Shown in pieces: positions 32,066 through 43,236 of a stretch of DNA of 64,000 nucleotides (the stretch's first letter is position 1; every line of letters begins with the position of its first letter). Under the pieces are notes generated by a model. That model was not told the DNA's origin and made no database searches. It saw nothing but the letters and a program-made list of their open reading frames with translations. The position numbers and the translations under genes are program-made. The stretch lies in NCBI GenBank assembly GCA_033558025.1, contig JAUCEF010000018.1, forward strand, positions 2,232,001 through 2,296,000, given 5' to 3'. Origin of the DNA: Phytophthora sp. 'mugwort'. Its lineage: Eukaryota > Oomycota > Peronosporomycetes > Peronosporales > Peronosporaceae.

Positions 32066-34074
32066 ACACATGGCTGATACGCAGGCTTGAGTCCCAAGTG
32101 CTGTAACATCAAGCGATGAATGAGCTCAATACAAGGTATCCGTCTTATTTGTTTTCGCTTGTATTTACTACATCCATCCATGACCGTCAATTGGTCAACG
32201 CGTTACCGTTAGACTGCGTGGTGCGTGTGCCTTCAGAAACTCATAATGATGACGACTCGGTACTCCCAAGTTGGTAGTGGCAGCTAGAAGGAGCTGCCGT
32301 GTAATCCAGACGGCGAGATCTTGCAGTTGATATAGTTACCTCTCGCACGCACTATCAAATAATTTTTGAGTATGTTGCCGCGTTGCCCCCCTTCTCCACA
32401 GACACTCAACAACGTCGACCCAAGTACACGCAAAACGTTTCTTCAAGGCTAATTATATCCGGGGCCCATACAAAAACATTTAGTAAGTGACGGCGTCGTA
32501 TGGTTCAAGTGTGTTTTTACTGCGCTGCCGTATCCAACGAGCATTTGAGTTCCTCAAGGTCGCAATGTGCAAGTTATTCTACATCGACAATTCATGGCCT
32601 CAAGTTTTGTGTCTTCACTGGTATGCTCGTTTGGTACAAGTTGTGTGTATACAGCGGCCTGCGCATCGACAGGTTTTCACAAACATGCTTAAATGAATCG
32701 AGCTACAGCGGGGGAAACGTAGCCATCGATTCGTAGCAAATGCACAAAGGCCACTATGTTTAGAGAACTCGGTGTCTTCTTAATGCAGCTAACATCTTGA
32801 AAGGTGCATGACTATCACCAGAGTTTGCTTATTTCTCCTTCTCGAACTGAGTCGCGACAACAACCGTTAAGGTTCAACGAAGACGTTGGCGAGGCAATCG
32901 ACCTTTATGCGGCCGAGGTGGTGACGCCGTCCGCACACTTACACCAGTCTCTCTTCTTCCTAGTGATGCTACTGTTTCGGCGTCGAGTGCCTGCAATCAG
33001 AGGTCGTATAGCAGACACTTCGTGATGACCCGTGATCGCCTTTAGCGAACGACCGTCGGGAAAGCTGTAGCCTCCAGGTGTTTTGACCGAAGAGGCCGTT
33101 TGGATGAAGATCACGCTGCGCCTGTGCATGACCTTTCCAACTTAAAAGGAATGCGACGCCCCCTTCGCATTGGCATGCGCTGGCGACATCACTCGAAACG
33201 CCTTGCCTTACGTGCTGCAACGTTTCGGTGCACAACTGTGTCGCGCGAGAAGGCGTACCAGCGCCCGTCACGGGCTGTCAGATGGGTACATTGTGCGCTG
33301 AACTCTTCGGCGTGGAAAAGCGAATACGTATGCCGCAAAAGGTTGTTGTCCCAGGGATTTATAACCGAGATTTGAGTTCACTTTCGAACTCGCAAAGAAC
33401 TCGTTGTCATCTCGGTTTTTGTCTACTCGAAGCTGTGGTGGCACCGGGATGACGTCGTTTTTTGTCAGAATCGCGCTTCGTCACTAAATTTCTGTAAGCT
33501 GCTCTTATCGGCGCAACGACGAACGCAGTACATGTACTACGGCGTCGATATCTCCAGTACTAAAAACAATTGCATTTCTGGAAGGCTGACATTCCCCATG
33601 TAACAGCGCAAAATCTGCCGTTTTCATCACCGCAGTTAATTAATTGCCTGGTGCGAGTCCTCCCAAGATTTCCGCGCCGATTTGTAGATGCTTACAACCA
33701 GTTCGGCAACAGGAGCGCTGATATAGTACAGATATAATACCGGTAAAGCCATCTCTCCGCCATAACCCCGCACAACCTCGCTTTGTATTGCAGTGTTTCC
33801 ACTACAATGCGAGTCCTAGGTCGCAGCAGCCTCTGTTCATCACTGCTCGTCCAAGAACCTTATGTCGTGTCTACTGTCACTGCCCCTTGAAATCAGGTTT
33901 CACCTTGGCGTCGCGCTCTGATTGGCTGAGAAAGACCAGACGGGGAGGGAGAGAAGGTGGAGAGTCAGCGGGACGAGCGACTCCACGACCGCCGCCGCGT
34001 CAGGCCGCAACGGGCCGCCCCCAGTCCGTGAAACAGGCAGCAGCCAAAGAAAAGAGAGCGAGAGAGAGGCAACC
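32066..34074. other. intergenic, upstream region of myosin
   Basis: 2 kb without a defensible gene. A TACCGGTA site is at 33738-33745. The myosin frame is open back to 33922, but the ATG at 34075 in an ACC-ATGG context is the better start. Confidence 0.5.
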
Positions 34075-37000
34075 ATGGCCGAGGACGGTATGCTGGACAA
34101 CGGCGCCATGGTCTGGGTACCGCACGACGAGCAGGTATGGAAGAAGGCTGTGGTTGTGCGTCGCCTTGAGGACGGCGTGCGCGCCGAGGTGCGGCTGCAG
34201 CCCAACGACGACGGCGAGTGGGACGCGGACGACGGCCTGGAGCAGCTCGTCAACATCCGCGACATTGCGCGCCTCGCTGGGGAGGTCTCGGACGAGGCCA
34301 TGCCCATCTGCAACGTGTTCGAGGCTGACGGTGCGGACGACATGTGCACGCTTAACCACCTGCACGAGCCGGCTGTACTCAAGAACTTGGAGCTGCGCTT
34401 TGCCAAGAAGATGCCATACACGTACACGGGCGCTATCTGTATCGCTGTGAACCCTTACCAGTGGCTCGATCTGTACGGCAAGGAGCTGTACAGTCAGTAC
34501 CTGGAGCAACCGCGCGAGTCATTAGACCCACACCCTTTTGCGCTCTCAGCGACGGCCTACTTGGACATGAAGAGGACGCAAGTGGACCAGAGCATCCTCG
34601 TGAGTGGAGAATCGGGCGCCGGCAAGACGGAAACGGTCAAGATCATGATGAACCATCTCGCGTCCATCTCTGGAGGAGGCAACCACGGCACGAAGGTGAT
34701 TGACCAGGTGCTTCAGTCCAATCCGTTGCTCGAGTCCTTTGGTAATGCCAAGACCAAGAGAAATGACAACTCGAGTCGGTTTGGCAAGTTCGCGCAGCTC
34801 CAGTTCGACACTACGGGCTCGCTTGTCGGCTGTCTCTGTGAGACGTATCTGCTTGAGAAGAGCCGTGTCGTGGGTCAGACCGAAGGGGAACGCAACTACC
34901 ACATTTTCTACCAGATTTTCTGTCTACCCGAAGACCGCAAGACGGAGCTCAAGCTGAGCGGAGACGTCACCAGCTACAAATACGTGACGGAAGGTGCGGA
35001 TGCGGAGCTGACCGGCATTGACGATGTGCAATGCCTGAAGGAGACCCAGGATGCTCTGGACACAATCGGTATCTCAACCGACGAACAGAACGCCATCTTT
35101 GAGATTGTAGCGGCTATCCTAAACCTTGGAGAGGTCGAGTTTGAACAGAACGCCAACGACAGCGAAAAGTGCCACGTAAGCAACGAGGATATCGTGGATA
35201 ACGTCGGCGCGTTGCTGTGCACGGCGAGCGCCGCGCTGCACTCGACACTATTGGAACGTTCCATTACGGCCGGCTCGGAGTCGTACACGATCCCGCTGAA
35301 CGTTGAGCAGGCCTCAGACCTGCGCGACGCGCTGGCCAAGGGCATGTACACGCAGCTGTTTGACTGGCTCGTACACCGTATCAACAAGGCGATTTGCTCG
35401 ACGAACAACGTCAAGACACACATTGGTCTGCTGGATATCTTCGGCTTTGAGAGCTTTGACCAGAACGGCTTCGAGCAGCTGTGCATCAATTACGCTAACG
35501 AGAAGCTACAGCAGAAGTTCAACAGTGACGTGTTCAAGGATGTGCAACAGGAGTATGTGGATGAAGGTATCCCGCTTACGCTCGTGACGTTTGAGGACAA
35601 CCAGCCGATTCTGGACCTGATTGAGGGCCGGATGGGGATCGTCAGCATGCTGAACGAGGAAGTCCTTCGACCCCAAGCTACGGACAGCACGTTTGTGAGC
35701 AAAGTTCTCGACGCTTGCAGCGACCACCCTAGTATCGAGAAGAATAGGATCAACCCGCTGGAGTTCACCATCCACCACTACGCTGGTGACGTGACGTACA
35801 ATGGCACGGGCTTTTTGGAGAAGAACAAAGACACACTACCCACAGACATGGTGCAGCTGCTGTCCGGTAGCTCGAACGACGTCATCTCGGGCATCTTCAC
35901 CCCCAGGCAGAAGAGTAAGCGGAACAGCCGCGGCAAACACGGAAAAGAGGGTCGTCAGAAGGGCTTCCTTGTGGGTAACACCATTGCCGGCGCCTTCCGG
36001 AAGCAGCTGTCAGAGCTCATGGAGACGATCAACAAGACCTCTTCGCAGTATGTGCGTTGCATCAAGCCAAACGCCAACAAAAGTGCCGTCGAGTTCAATC
36101 GTCTCATGATTGTAGAGCAGCTGCGTTGCGCTGGTGTGATTGCCGCTATCCGTATCAGCCGTGCCGCATTCCCTAACCGTCTGCCGCTCATCGAGTTCCA
36201 GCAGCGTTTCCAGATTATTTGTCCGTCGGCATTACGTGATGCTGAGCCTTCCGAAATGGTTGCTGGACTGTTGAAGGAATTGATTCCGGATATGGCTACT
36301 ACTATGCAGAACACTAAGTTTGCTGTTGGTAGTAGCAAGGTTTACTTCAGCTCTGGTTTGCTACAGAGACTGGAGGACCGCCGTAACGTGATCCTCAAGG
36401 ATCACGCCATACTTATTCAGAAGACGATGCACGGCTACGTGCACCGCAAGCGCTTCCTGCGTCAGCGTGCTGCCGTCATAGAGATGCAGGCCTTCACCCG
36501 AGGCGGTCGGGAGGCAAAGCGTTATCAGAAACTGCGCGCTGGTGTGATTAAGCTGCAAGCTTGGGAGCGTGGCCGCAAGCAGCGCTACCTGTTTGCACTG
36601 CTGGTTGCGCGTGTCAGGAAGGAGCGTAAACTCGAGCAGGAGCGTCTCCGCAAGATTGCTTTGGAAGAGGAGGCGGAACGTTTGCGCCAGAAATCGATGC
36701 AGGAGGAGCGTGAGCACAGCGATCCTCAACCGGTAGGTTTCTTATTCACTAACAATTGGTGGTTTAGTGATGAGGTTACTAAGGATATGTTTGCGTGACA
36801 GGAGCCTGTGGAAGATGATTGGAGTGACGAGAGTGATAAGGAAGAGGAAGTCGAGGACGTCCCATCTGGCCCCGTTTCGCCACGTACCCTCCGTGCACTT
36901 ACTGAAGCCGCCTCCAAGGTTGCGGAGGCAGAGTCTGCGGCTCGCGACGCCAAGCAGGCCGCTGAGGCTGCCTTGGAGCTGAACAGTGAACTTGTCGCTC

Positions 37001-37602
37001 AGAATGACCGTCTGCGCTCGACCCTGTCGTCCAACGTGGCCGAATACGCCGACGCCGAGCTGCTGCGTGAAAATGAGCGGCTGAAGCAGCAGGTGCTGCA
37101 GCTCCAGACGAAGCTCGTGCGTTCGCAAGAAGTGTCGCTGATTTCCGCCAAGGTTGTGGACAGCCGAATCACGTACCGCGAAGGTCGGCAGTTTGTCGAG
37201 TACAAACTGCAAATTGAGACCAACACACGTGGCACGTTGTACGTGTGGCACCGTTACAGCACGTTCCGTAACCTGGCAGCTACTCTACAAACGAAGAACG
37301 GATATAAGCGCAAGGAAATCCCAGAGTTGCCGAATAAGCAGCTCTTTGGTAACTTTTCCGAGAAGATTATCCAGGACCGTGTGGCAAAGCTGAACCAGTT
37401 CCTGGAAGCCGCTACCAACGCCGAGTACCTCCAGTGGGGCATTCGTGTGGACCAGGACACGTGCGTGTACAAGCGCCGTGTGAAGAACGCGTCGCGGGAG
37501 AGCATCTCGACCGCGAGTATGCACTCGTCATCCCCGCGTTCGTCATCTCGTCTGTCGATGAAGTCGTTCAGCTTCCGTCGTGGCAGTACAGCTGGAAATT
37601 AG
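34075..37602 (+). CDS. PX-tailed myosin
   Basis: Two exons, 34075-36732 and 36802-37602, joined across a 69 bp GT-AG intron, giving 1,152 residues. An SH3-like N-terminus (about 8-60) precedes the motor (70-770): P-loop GESGAGKT at 178, switch I NDNSSRFG at 230, switch II DIFGFE at 454, and the CIKPN box before the converter. Two to three IQ-like motifs (HAILIQKTMHGYVHRKRF onward, about 775-850) bind light chains. A coiled coil (900-990) and a PX domain (about 1000-1110) form the tail. Motor plus PX is a stramenopile myosin class; it should carry PI3P-bearing membranes along actin. The only intron falls exactly between neck and tail. Reading through it would add 21 residues and stop at 36798, giving a motor without PX. 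Confidence 0.95.
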
Positions 37603-38589
37603 ACTGCTACTAAGGTGTAAACTGTATCGTACAGCAGCACGAATGGACTAAGACGAGCGCCTTAATTGCACCGATGACAGTGCATACCGGCCTCAATCCC
37701 GACCAGTGGACGGCCCGACTAGCGAGTCAAGGAACGGAGTGCGGTTGCAAGCGTAAATGGCTTACGATGCTCGCTGCTTCGAGTGAGAGAAGTCGGAAGG
37801 CTGAAGCGTTGAAGCTAACCAAGCAAGGCACATTAGATGGAAGTTCTGCGTAATGTTGATATTTCGCTTCAAAACGGTGTGCTTCGTGCTTTAGGTGTGT
37901 TTTTTTGGGTGGCTACAATTATGATAATTCGACACTGATAAAGTCATGCGTACAGATCAAACGCAGATCGAGCACAAGTCGGCCAGCTTCAACGCGAAAC
38001 TGTTAACATACGGTACAGCACTGGGTGGCTAACTGACAGTCAGTGAACTTCTTCGTCCTAAGATAGTTCGACCTTGTCACTGTTTCCACACAAAGTGTAC
38101 AATGACGGCGCAATATCGAGTGTGGAAAGACACCGAATAAAAGAGTCTCGATACGATTTGTGGTGGCAAGCTGAGGCCTTGCTAACCAAGTAAAAAACAT
38201 TCTGAATCTCTCTCTCCCTTGCCACCGTTACTCATATTATGTGACGTCGCCGACAGTTTCCCCGTCGTTTACGCGCCAGTCTCCCGCTCTCGATCACCGA
38301 CGATGCTTTGGACAGCTGACGACGGGAGGCCTTACCGGCCCTCAAGACGGAGCAGGCAATACTACACGCGGAAGTTCCCATATCTCAAGAGTGATGGTCA
38401 TGTGGCTCCAGTCAAGTCAGCTTCAACTTCAACTTTCTAGGATAGTGAATGACACTGTAAACCGTTTTTGACGCTTCACGTCTCACTTACCACGGTACGT
38501 GGTTTCAGTCGGAACATTCTCGCGTCTCTTTAGCTGATCGGTCGGAGTTCAGTCGCGATATCACACTGTCGGGCTTAAGCTGCCAAAAA
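37603..38589. other. intergenic, no gene seen
   Basis: Short frames only; no domain, splice pattern or repeat of note between the myosin stop and the broken PX-tail copy. Confidence 0.5.
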
Positions 38590-39896
38590 ATGGCGACGCG
38601 AGTTAATGACATTGAGACCCAGAGTAAGCCTTCACTGCCTCTACCTCCTGCGCGAAGAAAATCTGCAACGAATTATGCCCAACAAGTGGCCGACGCAGTG
38701 CTAGAGTTGAATCGGGAGCTGGTGCTCAGAACATTTGGCTGAGGGAGCAGCTTACCGTCGATATGAACAAGAGCAAGAGAGAGTAAGCGCCATCGGACGC
38801 AGAGGACGAATTAAGAGTCGAGAACGAGAGATTGAGACAGCAAGTGTTTAATTGGAGAGGAAACTGGAGAGGAAGAAGGAAATCGCCCTACTATCAGCGA
38901 TAATCGTTGAGAGCCGGATTACCTATCGTGACTTTCAGCAATTTGTTGAGTATAAGATGCGACCCGAGACCAACAGGAGGGGTGTACTATTCGGGTTGCA
39001 CCGCTAGGAAGCTGGCAGAGACGCTGCAAAGCAAGCAGGGACATGCGAGGCAGAGCGTGCCAGAACAGTCTAGCAAACAGCTTTTCGGCAACTTTTCGGA
39101 AAAGATTACTCAAGAGCGTGTATTGAAGCTGAACCTGTTCCTGGAAGCTGCAATTAATGATCACCTTTAGTGGGGCATCCCTGTGGATGCCAATACGTGT
39201 GTGTACAAGCGCCGTAAGAGATCTGCAACTTCTCCGTCTTCATCGCTGAAAACGAAAGCCTGGACTCTGCTGTCCAAGACGAGCGACTTGTATCACTATG
39301 CATTCGTGACGTCGGCGAAAGTCGTGGACACTCGCATCCTACAACGAGACGAAAGATCGTTCATCGAGCATCAATTCAAGGTGAAAACGGATACCAACAA
39401 CACGCTGCTCTTATGGCATCGCTATAGTGCCCTCTATGGCTGGGTAGAATTAATGCAGCAGGAAAACCCCTGCCAGAAGATACCACAACTTCCGAGCAAG
39501 GATCCGTTCGGCAGCTTCTCCAAGCACATTAAACACCAAACGCCAAAACTAGATGCGTTTTTCAAGAAAGTTCTTAAGTCGGACAACCTCCAGTGGGTCG
39601 CTAGAGTCGATGGAGACACATTTGTCGCCAAGCTCCGAGTGAAGGACGCAGCAGCACCTACTCCCACACAGCAAGACGTTGAAGTTGCCAATCCTTTGGG
39701 CTCCGTCGCCAAATTCTTCCCGTTGAAGTCCATGGTCCAGCATCAACGCAAACGCAGCTTCGTTCTGCTGTACGAGTGCAAGATGCTCAATCCAGTTGAG
39801 ACCGTCGACTACAGTGCGTCTGATGCATTGAGCATTTCTTGTTGCCCTACACTAAGAAGAAGAAAAACAACGATCAACACAGTTTCATTTCCGTAA
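38590..39896 (+). pseudogene. decayed tandem PX-tail copy with a second, fused PX domain
   Basis: Starts at an ATG (38590) with LELNRELV, matching the coiled coil of the myosin tail, then loses frame near 38730, hits a stop at 38782, and resumes as RVENERLRQQV and VESRITYRDFQQFVEYK. After a deletion at about 39005 (the RYSTF step is lost), KLAETLQS and KQLFGNFSEKI continue to a stop near 39168. The frame then reads on as DANTCVYKRRKR and directly into a second PX copy (39310-39680: SAKVVDTRIL, FIEHQFKVKTDTNNTLL, WHRYSAL, WVARVDGDTFVAKL). The 39183-39896 frame is open for 237 codons but lacks an early ATG. It is a pseudogene unless unseen exons rescue the second PX. Confidence 0.8.
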
Positions 39897-39976
39897 ACTT
39901 GATATTCACTATTGCCGCTAAACTTTTAGAAGTCAACAGCCCTTTGCAGTGAAAATGGCGTAGGCACGGTGTCCGA

Positions 39977-40461
39977 TTACGCGGTGCGGAGAATGATGTG
40001 CACACCGCTGTCCGTGTCCACGACGTCGCTTAGCTCGCCCACCTTGAGCGCGAACGTGGCGTCCTCGAAAGGCTTCTGCATCATACCGCGACCGAATGGG
40101 CCGAGATCGCCGCCGCGCGTGCCGCTGCTGCAGTCGCTATACTGCATCGCCAGGTCCTCGAACTTGGCCTGACCTGACACGATCTGCGCGCGCAGCTCTG
40201 CCATGCCATACAGCAGTCAGTCAATATCGTCTTCTCCAGCTACGCCAGAGTGGGAAATCATTCACATACCGAGCAGCTTGGCAATAGCCTCCTCCTTGGA
40301 GCGCGTGATGTTGTCAGACAGACGCGATGCTGCAGAAATGAGAGGACCGTCAGTCAGAAAGAAAGCTCTTGGTTTGTTACCGTCATATTATTACCGAGGC
40401 CACTTACCGGGGCGACGCGAGCCGCTGTGCTTGATCAGCAGGTGGGACGCTCGGACTTGTT
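39977..40461 (-). CDS. parvulin-type peptidyl-prolyl isomerase (Pin1/ESS1-like), 5' end open
   Basis: Three exons seen: about 40461-40408, 40329-40270 and 40197-39977, with GT-AG introns of 78 and 72 bp; frames join cleanly. The protein reads [16 protein letters not shown], then a [11 protein letters not shown] helix, [23 protein letters not shown] and [13 protein letters not shown], ending [13 protein letters not shown]. This is a whole parvulin fold. The Arg pair in SGSRRP binds phosphate, marking the pSer/pThr-Pro type that acts on cell-cycle and transcription proteins. The catalytic Cys is in SDCSS. No WW domain is visible and no in-frame ATG is found upstream of the first exon, so a further 5' exon probably exists. 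It is divergent from the COQ8-like gene. Confidence 0.85.
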
Positions 40462-40742
40462 CTGCATCGTCGCACACAGCAAATGTTAGATCCCATCGAG
40501 TAGCCGCATGCAACGAGCAGCATCGCACCGGCCATCGTTGCTAAGAGGTTCAGGTTGATGTATTGAAGGGGTATGATCTCATTCGTACTTAGTCGATGTC
40601 ATATGTGTCTCACATCAGATTCGCGTATCACACAAGACACGCGGTTAGGCAGGTTGACACGCGCGGCGACCATCATTCCTCAAGCAGCAATCCGAGCCGC
40701 AGACCCGTGCGCGCAACCAGCCAAGTTAACGGATTAGCCGCG

Positions 40743-42658
40743 ATGTGGACGCAGGATTTCGTGCGCGTGCTGCAGGGCGCCAGCAAAGTTGCGCAACAGG
40801 TGGCGCGCTCGCAGGGACCCGACGTGGCGGCCAGGAGCGGGCAGCTCTCTAAGCACGCGACGGAGCTGGCTCGCCTGGTGCCTTATTTCCTCAACGCAAA
40901 TGGATCCGCATCCCCTGAGCAAGTGCATACGCAGCCTAAGGAACAGGAAAAACCACCCGTGCTGAAGGAGCAGATGGAACCGACTAGAGAGACGTCTCTG
41001 ACCCCGAAGCTGAAGGTCCAGACAGAGCCGCTCAAGGAGCAAAAGATCAGGCTCCCGAGCGTGGACAATAAGGCTCCGGAACCACTCAAGGTGGAGAAGA
41101 TCAAGTTAGCGGACGTGGACAAGAAAGCGCCGGAGCTACTGAAGATGGTGGACCCTCCGGTGGTGGATGAAGAGCCGCCCCGCCGAGTGTGGGAGGAGAA
41201 ACACGTGCCATCGTCGCCTTTGTCCCGCATCTTGGGCTTCGGAGGCCTTGCGGCGAGACTTGCGGTGGGTACAGCAGCCGAAATCGTGCGCAGCGGAGGC
41301 AAGAACGGCACGTACAATGCACTTGTGTCGGACGCCAATGTGGAGAAGCTGGCAGAGACGCTGTGTACCATGAGAGGAGCGGCGCTGAAGCTCGGACAGA
41401 TGCTAAGTATCCAGGATGAGGCAATGATCCCATCCAAGCTGGCGCATGCGCTGGATCGCGTCCGTGAGAAGTAAGTTGGAAGGTTCAGTGAGGGTGCGGA
41501 TGTGTATGTTGAAAATGATAGTTACTTACTGGGAGTTGATGTAAGTGCGCACGTGATGCCGAAGGAGCAGCTGCACAACCAACTTGAGACCGAGCTTGGT
41601 GACGATTGGCGCAACAAGTTTCAGGAATTCGACGATGTTCCCATTGCCGCCGCTTCCATTGGGCAGGTACCCGCTTGTATGACTTGTCTATTGGCTACTT
41701 TGATGAACGGGATCGTGATGCGTTATTTGCTATGGAATTGTGTTGACAGGTGCATCGCGCTACGCTGCTGAACGGGGACCGAGTCGCGATCAAGATCCAA
41801 TATCCTGGTGTGGCCGAGTCAATTGGCAGCGATCTGCTCAACCTTAAGCGACTGGTGACATACACCAATATCCTACCACGCGGACTGTACATTGACGAGA
41901 TCATCCGTGTGGGCAAGGAAGAGCTTACGGCCGAATGTGACTACGTTAATGAGGCGGAGAACCAGGAGCGTTTCAAGGACCTTATCGAGCAGAGCGGCAT
42001 GGGCGAGAATTACGTGGTACCGCGAGTGTACCGCGAGCTGTCTACGGCGCGTATCCTGACGACGCAGTTGATCTCCGGTGTTGCGGTGGATAAGGCGGTG
42101 CATCTCTCTCAGGACCTGCGCAACAGCATCGCGCGCCGTATCCTCGAGCTTACTATTCACGAGCTTTTTAACTGGCGCTTCATGCAGACTGATCCAAACT
42201 GGAGCAATTTCATGTACAACGCATCCACCGACACGATTGGTCTTGTGGATTTTGGCGCTGCTCGTGAGTATCCAAAATCATTTGTGGACGATTACTTCAA
42301 CATCGTGTGGGCTGCGGCGAACGAAGACGAGAAAACGATGGTGGACTATTCGATTAAGATGCACTTCCTCACTGGCGATGAGTCCCCAGCCATGATGCGT
42401 GCTCATGTTGCAGCAGGTATGGTTGTTGGTGAGCCCTTCAGATCCCATGAGCCTTTCGATTTCCAGAAGAGCAAGCTGACGACCAGACTTGGCCAGCACA
42501 CTGAGGTATTCATGCACGGCCGGCTGACACCCCCGCCGCAGGAAGTGTATTCTCTGCACCGTAAGCTTGCTGGCGCTTTCCTGATGTGTATCAAGCTGCG
42601 CGCCGTCGTACCCTGCCGGAGTGTACTGGAAGAAGTGCAGCGCCAATATTACTCTTAG
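40743..42658 (+). CDS. ABC1/ADCK (COQ8-like) atypical kinase
   Basis: Exons 40743-41470, 41546-41666 and 41750-42658 with introns of 75 and 83 bp give 585 residues. The UbiB/ABC1 family supports ubiquinone synthesis in the mitochondrial inner membrane. The N-terminus (MWTQDFVRVLQGASKV) suits import, followed by a Lys/Glu/Pro-rich linker with repeats of PLK-E-KI-L-(S/A)-VD (about 60-135). Family marks are KLGQMLSIQDE near 216 (the KxGQ helix), the Ala-rich loop AAASIGQVHRA near 277, IKIQYPG with the ATP-binding Lys, EELTAECDY, DPNWSNFMY near 431 and VDFGA near 450. It is closest to COQ8A/B by these motifs. Each intron splits the frame in a different phase and the joins are exact. Confidence 0.92.
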
Positions 42659-43236
42659 ATGAGACCGTTCTCAAAACGACTCGAGCAAACAGCAACGATA
42701 AAGAGTGCGCTAACGTATGCATGACAGGCTCTTAAACCCAAAGAATCGTTTAGACGGAAAGTGCAGGTGGTATCGCGTGATCGAACGCTCGTGAACAGAT
42801 TCCAGTTTATTGGAGCTGATCGCTCCAGTGTTTCAGCTGAGAAAGGCAACACGACGGACTGGCAGGTAGAGTGTTCGCCCGAGTAAAGTATCTCACACTA
42901 ACCCTTCTTGTGATGCAGAGAGAAAGGCAATCGCCCTGCTTCTCTCGCAGTAACTCACAGCGAAGAGCTTCTCATTCTCCTTTTCGCTGACTACGAGAAT
43001 TATTACACAAACCAGTTTGGACAACCCAGAGCGGTTTCCTAACATGTTCCTGGCGCAGATCCGCCTACGGGCTGCACAAAAGGTGGAATGTCAGGCTGGA
43101 ATCCTCAGACTCATCGGGGCAAGCAAATTGTTCGGCTCTAATTGCCATTAGCACTGGTATGCTTGAGGTCTAACAACTTTTTCGGTGCTCCTTGTGGATC
43201 AAGAAGGGAGATTCTCTTAAGCCGACCAGAGCTTGG
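42659..43236. other. intergenic, possible upstream formin exon
   Basis: A short frame at about 43043-43090 (MFLAQIRLRAAQK) looks like a WH2-type actin-binding helix and might be an extra 5' exon of the FH2 gene, but the splice join does not keep frame, so it is not annotated as coding. Confidence 0.35.

Noticed and set aside
33922..34074. 51-residue N-terminal extension of the myosin frame
   Set aside because: The ATG at 34075 has a better context and leads straight into the SH3-like N-terminus; the upstream residues are Arg/Ser-rich like a leader read by chance.
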